Shown here: positions 32,670 through 41,143 of the stretch, piece after piece
How positions within the stretch are numbered: the stretch's first letter is position 1
Layout: each line of letters opens with the position of its first letter
Assembly: GCF_000519205.1 (NCBI RefSeq)
Contig: NZ_JAFB01000043.1
Span: forward strand, 16,551 to 80,550
Direction: 5' to 3'
DNA length: 64,000 nt
Source: Amycolatopsis taiwanensis DSM 45107
GTDB lineage: Bacteria; Actinomycetota; Actinomycetes; Mycobacteriales; Pseudonocardiaceae
The notes under the pieces: model-generated
The model's input: the letters and a program-made list of their open reading frames with translations, nothing else
Databases searched by the model: none
Told to the model about the DNA's origin: nothing
Made by a program: the position numbers and the translations under genes

Positions 32670-33253
32670 CCTTCTCGGCAAGGGGCGATGTGACCGGACG
32701 AACAGGACTACGAGCGGACGCCGCGCGCAACCGTGGGGCGATCCTCCATGCCGCGCGGGCGCTTCTGGTGGCGCGCGGCCCGGAGGTGGGGATGGACGAG
32801 ATCGCGACGCAGGCGGGCGTCGCCGTCGGCACCCTCTATCGCCACTTCCCCACCAAGCAGGACTTGATCGAGGCCATCGCGGAAGACCTCGGCGCAACGA
32901 TCGCCGAGACACTCGACGCTGCCGTCGCCGGGATCATCGACGGTCACCGCACCGCGGCGGACGAGATCATGGACCTGATGCGCCGGGTGGTCGTCGAGAT
33001 GGGAGACGAGCGACTCCTCCGGGCCGCCCTGTCGGACCTGGCGCCGCAGGTTTTCCAGGCGATACAGGCACATGCGAGGGAATCGGTCGAGCGAATGATC
33101 GCCATGGCGCACCAGGCTGGCACGCTGCGCCCGGACATCACGGTCGACGACGTGATCCTGTTGCTGACCACCTCTCCTGGCGAGCAGACCCCGAAGCCCG
33201 CGCGGTTGCGCTGGCTGGAACTGGTCCGAAACGCACTGACCGCCGCGAAGTGA
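32654..33253 (+). CDS. TetR-family regulator of the adjacent SDR gene
   Basis: A 199-residue repressor. The HTH at about 25-70 reads RNRGAILHAARALLVARGPE and ATQAGVAVGTLYRHFPTKQD. The C-terminal ligand domain resembles the SbtR/TetR_C_49 group. The ATG at 32654 lies within the second operator, so binding would block its own promoter directly. A later ATG is not preferred because the HTH spacing from 32654 is normal. Confidence 0.88.
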   Translation: MNHEFTFSARGDVTGRTGLRADAARNRGAILHAARALLVARGPEVGMDEIATQAGVAVGTLYRHFPTKQDLIEAIAEDLGATIAETLDAAVAGIIDGHRTAADEIMDLMRRVVVEMGDERLLRAALSDLAPQVFQAIQAHARESVERMIAMAHQAGTLRPDITVDDVILLLTTSPGEQTPKPARLRWLELVRNALTAAK

Positions 33254-33269
33254 CGATCTTCGCCGGCTG

Positions 33270-34139
33270 TCAGGCGTCGTGACTGAGCAAGGAGCGGAGA
33301 ATCTGTTCGGTGTGCGTCCACAGCACGGCTCCGCCGATATCGGGGACCAGCCGGCGATGTGCTCTGGGAATGCGCCGGGCCAAGGTTTCGCCGTTGTCCG
33401 GCGAGTGGCTCCTGTCCTCTGCCCCGTACCAGACGTCAACCGGGCTGGTGATCGCGGACAGGTCGAAGGGCCAACGTCCCATCGCCAGGACGGTGTCCCG
33501 CGCATAGCCGGCCGCCGCCCCCTGGCTGAATGCCTCGGTCAAGGCCCGACGGTAGGCGTCCTCGAACGCCGGGGCGCGGTAAACGGCGAGGTCCGACTGC
33601 GGGCTGCCCTGGGTCACCAAACGCCACATGGCGTCGGCGTCGAAACCAGCGAAAGTGGCCTCGGCCGCGGCCGGATCGGAAGCCACCAGCTCCACCAGTG
33701 CCCGCAGGTCATCGGGCAGCAGCTCGGTGAATTCCGGTGCTGCGATCTCGTCAGCAGCGGATACGATCGCCAGCGGTCCCGCCTGCCCCGATGCCGCACA
33801 GGCCAGAGCGAACGGCGCGCCCTGTGAGTTGGCGATCACCGGCGGGCGCCGGAAGCCACGAGTCTCGGTGAAATGCTCGATGTCCGCGGCGAAGTCCTGG
33901 AACGTACGGCCCGGGAAAGGGCTCGAGGCCCCAAGCCCGGGGCGATCCACCGAGATCAGCCGTGCACCAACCGACTCCACCACCCCGCTGGTCAACCCGA
34001 GCCACCGGCTCGTCGCCGCACCTGGGATCAGGAGTACCGCAGTGCCGTTGTCGGGCCCCCATTCCGCCCAGGCAAGCCGTCGTCCGTCGGGCAAGCCGGT
34101 CTCGCCCAGTCGAGCCGGCGCATCGATTCGCGCGTTCAT
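33270..34139 (-). CDS. Alpha/beta-hydrolase
   Basis: A 289-residue hydrolase. The oxyanion loop is VLLIPGAATSRWLGL, the nucleophile elbow VIANSQGAPFALA (S in A-N-S-Q-G, a variant of G-x-S-x-G), and the acid and His lie in DVWYGAEDRSHSPDNG and VLWTHTEQ. The reaction (ester, epoxide or haloalkane) is not determined. It converges with the TetR gene. ATG at 34139. Confidence 0.82.
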   Translation of the reverse strand: MNARIDAPARLGETGLPDGRRLAWAEWGPDNGTAVLLIPGAATSRWLGLTSGVVESVGARLISVDRPGLGASSPFPGRTFQDFAADIEHFTETRGFRRPPVIANSQGAPFALACAASGQAGPLAIVSAADEIAAPEFTELLPDDLRALVELVASDPAAAEATFAGFDADAMWRLVTQGSPQSDLAVYRAPAFEDAYRRALTEAFSQGAAAGYARDTVLAMGRWPFDLSAITSPVDVWYGAEDRSHSPDNGETLARRIPRAHRRLVPDIGGAVLWTHTEQILRSLLSHDA

Positions 34140-34224
34140 GGTTCCATGATCGCGGCAGGACAGCGGCCCTTGCACCACAGTTCCACGGACACAGGCGCCC
34201 GAGCGGCTGAGTCGCGATCACAGT

Positions 34225-34390
34225 AGGCAGCGGGAATTCGACGTAGTCCGTCTCGCCGCAGAGGTCACGGCCGTCGAGATAATGCAGGTTCGGGTCGTCA
34301 GCCACCCGCTGTCCGACGATCACCCGCTGTCCGACGATCCGGGCGAGCGCGTCGCGGATGACGTTGAGTGTCAGGGGCGTTGTCGGCTGG
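34225..34390 (-). pseudogene. Fragment of an SGNH/GDSL hydrolase C-terminus
   Basis: In the 383-bp gap between the hydrolase and WYL genes the minus strand reads PLTLNVIRDALARIV, then DDPNLHYLDGRDLCGETDY and FPLP, which is the usual C-terminal part of actinobacterial SGNH hydrolases before the D-x-x-H block. The D-x-x-H block itself is lost and there is no start. An 18-bp tandem duplication (CACCCGCTGTCCGACGAT at 34303-34320 and 34321-34338) adds six residues. The rest of the gap shows nothing. Confidence 0.5.
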
Positions 34391-34522
34391 ACGGCTGCGG
34401 CGCATCCCCTGGCGCTCGCAGTCGAAGGTGAGTGATCAAGCCGCGGATGTAATCGGCGCAGTGACCAGAGGACCCCGGGCGCGGTTGACCGCAGCCGATG
34501 AGGGCGCGTCCCTGACGGCCGT

Positions 34523-35212
34523 TTACACGGCGGCCGGACGCGCCGTGTCCGGCGGTTCGCCGACCTCCGACACGGCGTGACCGGAGCAGGGCCGTCGAGT
34601 CGCCGTCGCCCGGGCGATGCGACCAACCTCGAACCACCGCACCGCGTCACGCAGCAGGCACCAGCCGACGAGATACCAGTGTCCGCGGCGGAACGCGAAG
34701 AGGAGCGGCTCCACCGCACGGCGGGTGGCGCGGCCTTGGGCGTCGGTGTACGCGATGTTCACGACACGCTGGTCGAGCATTGCCTGCTCCAACGGGGACA
34801 TCACCCGACGGGGCGCACCGGATGCCACGTCGACCCAGACTCTCGTGGCGAGGTCCGTCGCACGACGGCGGGTGGCCGGGTCGACGACGTCGAGTACCTT
34901 CCGCGTCGCGCTGCGCGCCGAGTCACCGAACGGACCCACCCCGAGGACGGTCACCGCCGCCGTCAGGGCAAGGGCCTGGCTCGGACCGAGGTTGACCGGT
35001 GGTAGGGATCCGGTCTCGGAAAGGCCGTATCCGCCACCCGGGCCGGTACGGCTCCAGATCGGCAGGCCCGCGGCAAGGAGCCCAGCGATGTCGCGCTTCA
35101 CGGTGCGCGTCGTCACCTCGAGCTCGGTGGACAAGCTCTCCGCGGTGCGGCCTCGTCGACCGGCACGCCGCAGGCTCTCGGTCAGTGCCTGCAGCCGTTC
35201 CGCGCGCCTCAC
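34523..35212 (-). CDS. WYL-domain transcriptional regulator (YafY/PafBC-like)
   Basis: A 229-residue protein. The N-terminal HTH_11 begins VRRAERLQALTESLRRAG and includes SLSTELEVTTRTVKRDIAGL. The WYL domain (about 120-205) includes VNIAYTDAQGRATRRAVEPL and the RRGHWYLVGWCLLRD signature. WYL proteins bind nucleic-acid or nucleotide ligands and regulate DNA-damage or catabolic genes. The GTG at 35212 gives the standard family start. It is divergent from an alpha/beta-hydrolase gene, its probable target. Confidence 0.88.
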   Translation of the reverse strand: MRRAERLQALTESLRRAGRRGRTAESLSTELEVTTRTVKRDIAGLLAAGLPIWSRTGPGGGYGLSETGSLPPVNLGPSQALALTAAVTVLGVGPFGDSARSATRKVLDVVDPATRRRATDLATRVWVDVASGAPRRVMSPLEQAMLDQRVVNIAYTDAQGRATRRAVEPLLFAFRRGHWYLVGWCLLRDAVRWFEVGRIARATATRRPCSGHAVSEVGEPPDTARPAAV

Positions 35213-35236
35213 GCTCCGCGCTCCCGTCCACAATTC

Positions 35237-35270
35237 ATGACAGAAATGGTGACATACGGCGGACCGCCGT
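35237..35270. promoter_or_regulatory. Operator region between the WYL regulator and the hydrolase
   Basis: Two adjacent inverted repeats: an imperfect ATGACA-N7-TGACAT (35237-35255, one mismatch) and a perfect ACGGCGG-A-CCGCCGT (35256-35270). They occupy the 76-bp gap between divergent starts 35212 and 35289. Confidence 0.55.
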
Positions 35271-35288
35271 CCCCCATAACCTCTGGCC

Positions 35289-36038
35289 ATGACATCGAAC
35301 TGGACGAAGCAGGGCGCGGCGGCCGTCCGCCCCGCGTTGGTACTCGTGCCCGGCCACTGGCTCGGCGCGTGGGCATGGGACGGCGTGGTGCCCGCACTGC
35401 GCGAGCTGGGCCATGCGGTGACGGCACTGACACTTCCAGGGCTGGATCCCGACGACCCTGATCGCGCCGCGCGCACGCTGGACGAGCAGGCGAGCGTCCT
35501 GGCCGACGCGGTGGCACGTGCCGCGGCGGGCGGCCCAGTGGCACTCGTGGTGCACAGCGGCGGCAACTTCCCCGCGATGCTCTTCCTCGACCGCCGGCCC
35601 GACGCCGTGACGCACGTCGTCTATGTCGACAGCGGGCCGGTCGCCGACGGAGCGATCTTCGACGCCGAACTACCTGACGACGTCGACGAGGTCCCTCTGC
35701 CCGATTTCGACGTGCTCGCGCAGAGGGCGAGCCTTGAGGGAATCGACGCCGCCGCGCTCCGGCGCTTCCGCGATCGGTCGGTGCCCGAGCCGGGGCCGAT
35801 CATGCGCGAGCGGATCTCGCTGCACGACGACCGGCGGCTGTCGGTCCCGGCGACGATAATCGCGTCGTCGTTCCCGTCCGAGGTCATGATGACCATGGCC
35901 CGCGAGGGGCACCCGATGATGGCGGAGACCGCGCGGCTCACGAACCTTACCCTCGTCGACCTGCCTACGGGGCACTGGCCAATGTGGAGCCGTCCGGACG
36001 AGCTGGCCGCCGCCATCTCGAAGGCCGCCGGCCACTAG
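35289..36038 (+). CDS. Alpha/beta-hydrolase (esterase-like)
   Basis: A 249-residue hydrolase related to plant salicylate/methyl-ester esterase-like proteins. Oxyanion segment LVPGHWLGAWAWDGVVPAL, nucleophile segment ALVVHSGGNFPAM (S in H-S-G-G, an unusual elbow), and catalytic His in LPTGHWPMWSRP. The substrate is unknown. Probably controlled by the divergent WYL regulator. Confidence 0.85.
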   Translation: MTSNWTKQGAAAVRPALVLVPGHWLGAWAWDGVVPALRELGHAVTALTLPGLDPDDPDRAARTLDEQASVLADAVARAAAGGPVALVVHSGGNFPAMLFLDRRPDAVTHVVYVDSGPVADGAIFDAELPDDVDEVPLPDFDVLAQRASLEGIDAAALRRFRDRSVPEPGPIMRERISLHDDRRLSVPATIIASSFPSEVMMTMAREGHPMMAETARLTNLTLVDLPTGHWPMWSRPDELAAAISKAAGH

Positions 36039-36227
36039 CCCCTGGCCATACACCGCACCGTAATGGCAAGGCCGGCATTTACCGGGCGCTTCGCGCTGCC
36101 CGCCGTTCCTCGAGCCCCAGATCGCCGACGAGGACGGCGGGCCTGCATGTGCTCGCGGGCTCGATGCCCGGCCTGCCGTACCGCGGCCTCCGTGGGGTGG
36201 GACCGGAATACGTCAGAAACCTGCGAC

Positions 36228-36320
36228 GGTAGTGGCAAGAACGTCCCGGCGGCGGACGACCCGTGGGACGCCGCGCCGCCCCCGGCCAGCGGCGGCTTCG
36301 TCGACGAGCCGCCGTCCTGA
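36228..36320 (+). pseudogene. C-terminal tail of a single-stranded-DNA-binding protein, remnant
   Basis: The 465-bp gap 36039-36503 holds no intact gene. In the frame ending at TGA 36318-36320 it reads ADDPWDAAPPPASGGFVDEPPS, very like the linker and acidic tip of actinobacterial SSB (...DDPW...GGF..DEPPF), with the last Phe replaced by Ser. A shifted frame upstream gives PATVVARTSR, like the end of the OB fold. A terminator-like hairpin follows at 36328. Confidence 0.4.
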
Positions 36321-36327
36321 CCGGTCG

Positions 36328-36363
36328 GCCGTGCTGCGGGGAAACACGACCCCGCAGCACGGC
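36328..36363 (+). terminator. Strong hairpin, probable terminator
   Basis: Perfect 14-bp stem (36328-36341 and 36350-36363, core CCGTGCTGCGGGG) with an 8-base loop AAACACGA and no T-run. It is 8 bases after the stop of the SSB-like remnant. Confidence 0.65.
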
Positions 36364-36503
36364 GCCGTGGCTGAAGTCGAAGACCTCCTTCCGGTCAGGC
36401 ATATCCGCCCAGCTTCGCGGCGGTGTCGATTTCGCTGGGTGTCGTTCGTGTAGGGGTGACGGGCTCGCAGCGGGCGGCCCGCGAAACCCAGAGGGAGCAC
36501 TCG

Positions 36504-37088
36504 ATGCCTTCGATCACGGTGACGATGAACGTCACGCTCGATGGTGTGGTCCAGAGTCCGGGGCGGCCGGATGAGGACACCCGCGGCGGATTCACCTACG
36601 GCGGCTGGGGGCAGGGTTATTGGGACGAGGTGATGGCCCGGGAGATGGGGGTGGGCATGAGCACGCCGGGCGGCATGCTGCTCGGCCGCCGCACCTGGCA
36701 GGACTTCCGCACTGTCTGGGGAAAGGCGACCGATGACAACCCGTTCAGCACGCACATGAACGCGGCCACGAAATACGTGGTCTCCCGGACCTTGAAAGAT
36801 GTGGACGCTTGGCAGAACTCGGTGCTGCTGCACGGCGATGCGGTCGCGACGGTGGCCGAGCTGAAGGCCCAGTCGGACCAGAATCTGTCAATCATCGGCA
36901 GCGCGTCGCTGGTCCGCACCCTGCACGCTGCCGGCCTCATCGACCAGTACACGCTACTGATCCACCCGCTGGCCTTGGGCAGCGGTTCGCTGCTGTTCGA
37001 AGACCCGGCCCCGCGAGCCGGCTTCGAGCTCACCCGTAGCGTCGCGACCACCACGGGCGTCATCATTGCCCGGTACATTCGCCGGTAA
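36504..37088 (+). CDS. RibD C-terminal/dihydrofolate-reductase-like protein
   Basis: A 194-residue protein with the DHFR-like RibD C-terminal fold: MPSITVTMNVTLDGVVQSPG, GGMLLGRRTWQDF, and NLSIIGSASLVRTLHAAGLIDQYTLLIHP. Members are NADPH-dependent reductases of unknown substrate (YyaP/YwjB-like). The ATG at 36504 follows GAGGGAG. It opens a run with a YCII-type gene (11-bp gap) and an ECF42 sigma factor and is probably in their operon. Confidence 0.85.
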   Translation: MPSITVTMNVTLDGVVQSPGRPDEDTRGGFTYGGWGQGYWDEVMAREMGVGMSTPGGMLLGRRTWQDFRTVWGKATDDNPFSTHMNAATKYVVSRTLKDVDAWQNSVLLHGDAVATVAELKAQSDQNLSIIGSASLVRTLHAAGLIDQYTLLIHPLALGSGSLLFEDPAPRAGFELTRSVATTTGVIIARYIRR

Positions 37089-37099
37089 AGGAGCGGACC

Positions 37100-37444
37100 G
37101 TGCCGCAGTACCTGCTCTCCATCTACCAGCCCGACAGCGGCATGCCCGACGCCGAAACCATGGCCCGCATAATGGCCGACCTGCACCGGCTCAACGAGGA
37201 GCTGCGTGAGAGCGGCTCGTGGGTGTTCACCGGCGGCCTGCATTCCCCGGACACCGCGACGGTCGTCCGGCCCGACGGCATGATCACCGACGGCCCTTAC
37301 CTCGAGGGCAAGGAGCACATCGGCGGCATCTGGATCATCGACGCGCCCGATCTGGACGCGGCCTTGGTCTGGGGGCGCAAGGCCGCGGCCGCGACGACGC
37401 TGCCGATTGACGTACGCCCGTTCCGGAACGCAGCGCCGTCCTGA
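37100..37444 (+). CDS. YCII/DGPF-domain protein
   Basis: A 114-residue dimeric alpha-beta barrel protein starting VPQYLLSIYQPDSG. The segment GMITDGPYLEGKEHIGGIWII contains the DGP(Y) motif of the DGPF/YCII family, whose genes are the conserved partners and targets of ECF42 sigma factors. The enzymatic role is unknown. It lies 4 bp before the ECF42 gene. Confidence 0.88.
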   Translation: MPQYLLSIYQPDSGMPDAETMARIMADLHRLNEELRESGSWVFTGGLHSPDTATVVRPDGMITDGPYLEGKEHIGGIWIIDAPDLDAALVWGRKAAAATTLPIDVRPFRNAAPS

Positions 37445-37448
37445 CGCC

Positions 37449-38660
37449 ATGTTGCCGGAAGAGATCGCGGCCGTCTTCCGCGCCGAGTACGGCAGGGCCG
37501 TCGCCGTTCTTGTCCGCGTGCTGGGCGATATCGGTCTGGCCGAAGAGGCGGTCGCCGACGCGTTCACGACCGCCCTGCAACGCTGGCCGGACGAAGGCGC
37601 GCCGCCCAGTCCCGCCGGCTGGATCATCACCACGGCCCGCAACCGGGCGATCGACCAGCTGCGCCGAGAGTCGGCCCGTGCGCACAAGCACGCCGAGGCG
37701 ACGGTCCTGCACGCCCCAGCAGAGCACGTCGAGGAGGGCGCCGTGCCCGACAACCGGCTGCGGCTGGTGTTCACCTGCTGCCACCCGGCACTCTCCCGTA
37801 CCGCGCAGGTGGCGCTCACCCTGCGCCTGCTCGGCGGGCTCACCACAGCCGAGATCGCCCGCGCCTTCCTCGTCCCGGAGGCGACCATGGCGCAGCGGAT
37901 CGTCCGGGCGAAGGCGAAGATCCGCCACGCCCGCATTCCTTACCGGGTGCCGCACGAGGCCGATCTTCCCGAACGTCTCGACGCGGTGCTCGCGGTGCTC
38001 TACCTGATCTTCAACGAGGGCTACACGGCGACAGCAGGCCCCGAACTCATGCGCGCAGACCTGTGCACCGAGGCCATTCGACTCGCCCGGGTGCTGGCCG
38101 AACTGATGCCCGACGAACCCGAGGCAGCGGGACTACTCGCCCTCATGCTGTTCACCGAAGCCCGACGGGCCGCGCGTACCGACGCTGACGGCGTGTTCGT
38201 CCGGCTCGCCGACCAGGACCGCTCGCAGTGGGACGGCTGTCTCGTCGCGGAAGGCCGGGCCATCGTGCGCGCCTGCCTGCGCCGCAACCACCCGGGCCGT
38301 TACCAGCTTCTCGCCGCGATCAACGCCGTGCACACCGACCCGGTCACCGACTGGAGCCAAGTCCTCGCGCTTTACGACCAGCTGGCACAACTCGACCCGA
38401 GCCCGGTCGTCGCGCTCAACCGGGCGGTCGCGGTGGCCGAGGTCGAGGGTCCCGCCGTGGCACTGCGCCTCGTGGAGGAGTTGAACCTCGACCGCTACCA
38501 CCTGTTCCATGCCATCCGCGGCGACCTGCTCGCCCGGCTCGGACGCGCGGTCCAGGCCAGGCAGTCCTTCGAGGCCGCTGCGGGGCTCACCAAGAACCAG
38601 CGGGAACGCGACTACCTGCTCACGCGATGTCGCTCACTTACCTCTTCCGATCAGGTCTGA
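37449..38660 (+). CDS. ECF42-family RNA polymerase sigma factor with C-terminal TPR-like domain
   Basis: A 403-residue protein. Sigma region 2 at about 1-80 (EEAVADAFTTALQRWPDEG, WIITTARNRAIDQLRR), region 4 at about 115-170 (RTAQVALTLRLLGGLTTAEI, PEATMAQRIVRAKAKI), and a long helical extension with AVLYLIFNEGYTATAG and LALYDQLAQLDPSPVVALNRAV. The fused helical repeat domain replaces an anti-sigma factor in this group. The YCII gene immediately upstream is its typical target. ATG at 37449. Confidence 0.9.
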   Translation: MLPEEIAAVFRAEYGRAVAVLVRVLGDIGLAEEAVADAFTTALQRWPDEGAPPSPAGWIITTARNRAIDQLRRESARAHKHAEATVLHAPAEHVEEGAVPDNRLRLVFTCCHPALSRTAQVALTLRLLGGLTTAEIARAFLVPEATMAQRIVRAKAKIRHARIPYRVPHEADLPERLDAVLAVLYLIFNEGYTATAGPELMRADLCTEAIRLARVLAELMPDEPEAAGLLALMLFTEARRAARTDADGVFVRLADQDRSQWDGCLVAEGRAIVRACLRRNHPGRYQLLAAINAVHTDPVTDWSQVLALYDQLAQLDPSPVVALNRAVAVAEVEGPAVALRLVEELNLDRYHLFHAIRGDLLARLGRAVQARQSFEAAAGLTKNQRERDYLLTRCRSLTSSDQV

Positions 38661-38740
38661 GCGCGGATTTCCGGTGCCTGAACCCGGAACTCGGCGGCCT
38701 GAAGTGGGAAGTCGGCGGCCTGGGGCGGGGACACGGCGGG

Positions 38741-38780
38741 GTGAGCGGAAAACCGGGTGGTTACCGGGGATTCCGCTCAC
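38741..38780. terminator. Hairpin between convergent genes
   Basis: GTGAGCGGAA (38741-38750) and TTCCGCTCAC (38771-38780) form perfect 10-bp arms with a 20-base loop. It lies between the ECF42 gene and the convergent secreted-protein gene. The preceding bases carry short direct repeats of GTCGGCGGCCTG. Confidence 0.55.
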
Positions 38781-38802
38781 CGTGTGCCGCGTCTGGAGGT
38801 GC

Positions 38803-40221
38803 TCAGCGTTTCGTCGGGCAGTCGAGGTTTTGCAGCGACGCCTGCAGCCGCTGCGACAGGAACTCGAACAGGTTCGCCGCGCCCGCGTCCGGAGAAGGGG
38901 CCTTGACGAGCAGGGCCTTGTCCGTTTGGAGCCGCTCGGCACCGATGTTCTTGATGTTGGCGCAGTAGGCCCGCGCCGTGTCCACGGCCGGATCCACCGG
39001 CGGCTGGTTGACACCGGCCCGGTACAGGTTCGCCTTCTGGATGCTCACCTTCCCGTCGACGAGCACCATCGGATCGTTCGGCGGGACCAGCGCCATCGGC
39101 TGCGCCTGGTGCGCGGCGGCCTGCAACTCGTTCAGCGCCAGCGAGGTGCTCGGCGTGCCATCCGCGGTCAAATCCGGTGCGGTGAACGGCTTGCAGCCCA
39201 GCGCGGGAGCGACGTTGGTGTTGAGCAACCCGTTGTCGCTGCCGTTGGTGAGTTTGGTGGTCTTGCCGAGTTGGGCCGTGCCGGCGACCCCCGCCTGCGC
39301 GGTGCGACCGTCGCGGGTCGCGACGTAGGTCGTGGTGACGTTGTCGCTCTGGTCCTGGTCGACCAGGCTGAAGTCACGCACGCTCGGGCATGGCAGGCCG
39401 TCCTTGGCCGTGCCCAGCGGCGGGATCACCAACTGGTTCTTGGCGACCGCGGCGTTGGCCGCGGTGAAGAACGCGGGCGCGTTGCAGTGGGCGAACTGCC
39501 CGAACAGCGAGTCGCGCAGACCGTTCACGCAACTGCCCTGCGTGAGCGAATTCCCGTTGCCGGCCAAGGTGAGCGTGTCGCCGTTGAAGCCGAACCAGAT
39601 GCCCACCACGGCGCCGGCGGGCAGCGACGGCGCGACCGGTGCGACCGCCGGCGAGGTATCGCGATCGATCACCAGCGGGCGGTAGACCGACAGGTTACCG
39701 GTCGCCGGGTCGAGGATGGTGGCTTCCACGAACGCGGACTGGTTCGGGTCCGCCTCGCGGCAGGGCCCGCCCGGCGAGGTGCCGCTGAGGACGTACGGGG
39801 TCGCGAGTCCCTGTGCTGTCAACGGGTTCGGCGGGACCGTCAGGGTGCAGTTCGGGTTTGGCGGGTTCTTCTGGGGCCGCTGCGGGTTCTCTCGTTTCCA
39901 CTGCCTCCCCTCAACGGCGCCATTGCGGTCTCTCTCGGGTGCCATCCCATCGTTCGGGGCAGCCGACGTGGCCCGACCCGTGTCGGGGGCACGCGAGGTG
40001 CTCCGGGCCGTGTTGGGGGCAGCCGACGTGCCCTGGGTCGTATTCGGGGAAGCCGATGTGCGCTGGGCCGTGTCGGCGAGTGCCCGCACGTCCTGCTCGC
40101 TGGTGTGGGACGCGAGTGCCGTGAACGCGGAGACGAGTGCCACCGGTACCACGAGTAGCGTCGCGAACAGGAATCGTCGCGCAGGCCGGGGTGCGCGATG
40201 ACGAGGCCTGTGTTTTGGCAA
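38803..40221 (-). CDS. Secreted protein of unknown function with a repeat-rich N-terminal region
   Basis: A 472-residue exported protein. A basic N-terminus and hydrophobic core (ARRFLFATLLVVPVALVSAF) ending in ALA-S form a signal peptide. Residues 51-90 are four degenerate 10-residue repeats of the type T-x-x-x-T-S-x-x-P-N/D, low-complexity and probably a wall-spanning linker. The mature part has several cysteines and the segments PNCTLTVPPNPLTAQGLATP and AFVEATILDPATG, a conserved actinobacterial domain without known role. It is divergent from the heme-protein operon across a 265-bp gap with palindromes. Confidence 0.75.
   Translation of the reverse strand: MPKHRPRHRAPRPARRFLFATLLVVPVALVSAFTALASHTSEQDVRALADTAQRTSASPNTTQGTSAAPNTARSTSRAPDTGRATSAAPNDGMAPERDRNGAVEGRQWKRENPQRPQKNPPNPNCTLTVPPNPLTAQGLATPYVLSGTSPGGPCREADPNQSAFVEATILDPATGNLSVYRPLVIDRDTSPAVAPVAPSLPAGAVVGIWFGFNGDTLTLAGNGNSLTQGSCVNGLRDSLFGQFAHCNAPAFFTAANAAVAKNQLVIPPLGTAKDGLPCPSVRDFSLVDQDQSDNVTTTYVATRDGRTAQAGVAGTAQLGKTTKLTNGSDNGLLNTNVAPALGCKPFTAPDLTADGTPSTSLALNELQAAAHQAQPMALVPPNDPMVLVDGKVSIQKANLYRAGVNQPPVDPAVDTARAYCANIKNIGAERLQTDKALLVKAPSPDAGAANLFEFLSQRLQASLQNLDCPTKR
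39952..40071. repeat. Four 30-bp tandem repeats in the secreted-protein gene
   Basis: Four in-frame units of 30 bp encode TAQRTSASPN, TTQGTSAAPN, TARSTSRAPD and TGRATSAAPN. On the plus strand the unit recurs as GGGGCAGCCGACGTG and relatives. The copy number could vary between strains by slippage or recombination. Confidence 0.75.
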
Positions 40222-40307
40222 GAAAAATTCTCCTACATTGATCGATCTGCCAGGTATTCACCTGTCCCCCATCGAACGGGTGCGAACGCTAGCACAGATA
40301 ACTTCTT

Positions 40308-40404
40308 GATCACATCACTGTGATCCAGTCCCGGTGGGACGGACCGCGGACCGACCGTGGTGGACGTGACATCGATCAAATTTTCCTTGCCAGCTAAGGA
40401 AAAT
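40308..40404. promoter_or_regulatory. Two perfect palindromes in the divergent promoter region
   Basis: Palindrome A: GATCACA-TCAC-TGTGATC (40308-40325). Palindrome B: ATTTTCCTT-GCCAGCT-AAGGAAAAT (40380-40404). Both lie in the 265-bp gap between the secreted-protein gene and the heme-b/ferredoxin operon. B is an AT-rich 9-bp-arm repeat that does not match the IdeR iron box; A is CRP/FNR-like in composition but with the half-sites inverted relative to CRP. Confidence 0.5.
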
Positions 40405-40486
40405 CGGCCGATCAGCGGCGCGCGTCACTCCCGTTTCCGGCGAAACTCGTGTAGGTTGCCCATCGGCCAACAACCGACATGAAATC

Positions 40487-41143
40487 GTGATCTTACCGAT
40501 TTTCGGGGTAGCGGAGGGCCATTGGGAGACGCCGGGAGTGATTGTGCCGATTGTCCTGCTCGCTGCGGCGGCCGCGGAGGAGTCCCCGCACGACACCGGT
40601 GTGCACCAGGTCGCCGCCCTGTCCGCGCGCACGGCGTTCGTGTTCATGTGTCTGGGCCTGTGCTGGGGGACGTTCACCAGCACAGGCTGGTTACGCCGGC
40701 TCACCGGGCGCCAGGCCACGCGCAGTAGCCACATGGTGTTCATAACGCTGGCACTCGGCTTCGCGACGATCCACGCCCTGGCGTTCTTGTTCATGGAAGA
40801 CGAGCACATCGCCATCGCTGATCTCGTCATTCCCATGCATACCGACGAGCTGACGCTGGCGGTGGGCATCGTGGCGCTGGAAGTCATGTTCGCGATCGCA
40901 CTGTCCAACCTGGCCCAAAGATGGTTACGGCAGCGGCTGTGGCTTCGGCTGCACCGGTTCGGGTACGTGGCGGTCACCCTGGGCGTGGTGCATTCGGTCG
41001 CCGGGGCCATGGCCGATGGCAATCTCGCGGCGCTGTGGATGTTCGGCCTGGCCGTTGCGGTGCCTACGGTGCTGGTGGTCGCCTTGCGGTTCCTGCCCAC
41101 CAGATTCCTGACCGGCGCCGGACTGCTGAAGGTGGAGCGATGA
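40487..41143 (+). CDS. Ferric-reductase-like heme-b membrane protein
   Basis: A 218-residue integral membrane protein with about six hydrophobic segments. Two histidine pairs mark bis-heme coordination: H82-x13-H96 in SSHMVFITLALGFATIHALA and H156-x12-H169 in LHRFGYVAVTLGVVHS, the spacing of the ferric reductase/NOX transmembrane domain. It lacks the FAD/NAD domain of such enzymes. Instead the next two genes encode a ferredoxin and a ferredoxin reductase, coupled by 4-bp overlaps, so electrons probably come from that pair. GTG start at 40487. Confidence 0.82.
   Translation: MILPIFGVAEGHWETPGVIVPIVLLAAAAAEESPHDTGVHQVAALSARTAFVFMCLGLCWGTFTSTGWLRRLTGRQATRSSHMVFITLALGFATIHALAFLFMEDEHIAIADLVIPMHTDELTLAVGIVALEVMFAIALSNLAQRWLRQRLWLRLHRFGYVAVTLGVVHSVAGAMADGNLAALWMFGLAVAVPTVLVVALRFLPTRFLTGAGLLKVER

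Noticed and set aside
40380..40404. Palindrome B considered as an iron box for IdeR/DtxR
   Set aside because: It matches the TTAGGTTAGGCTAACCTAA consensus at too few positions despite the ferric-reductase-like neighbour.
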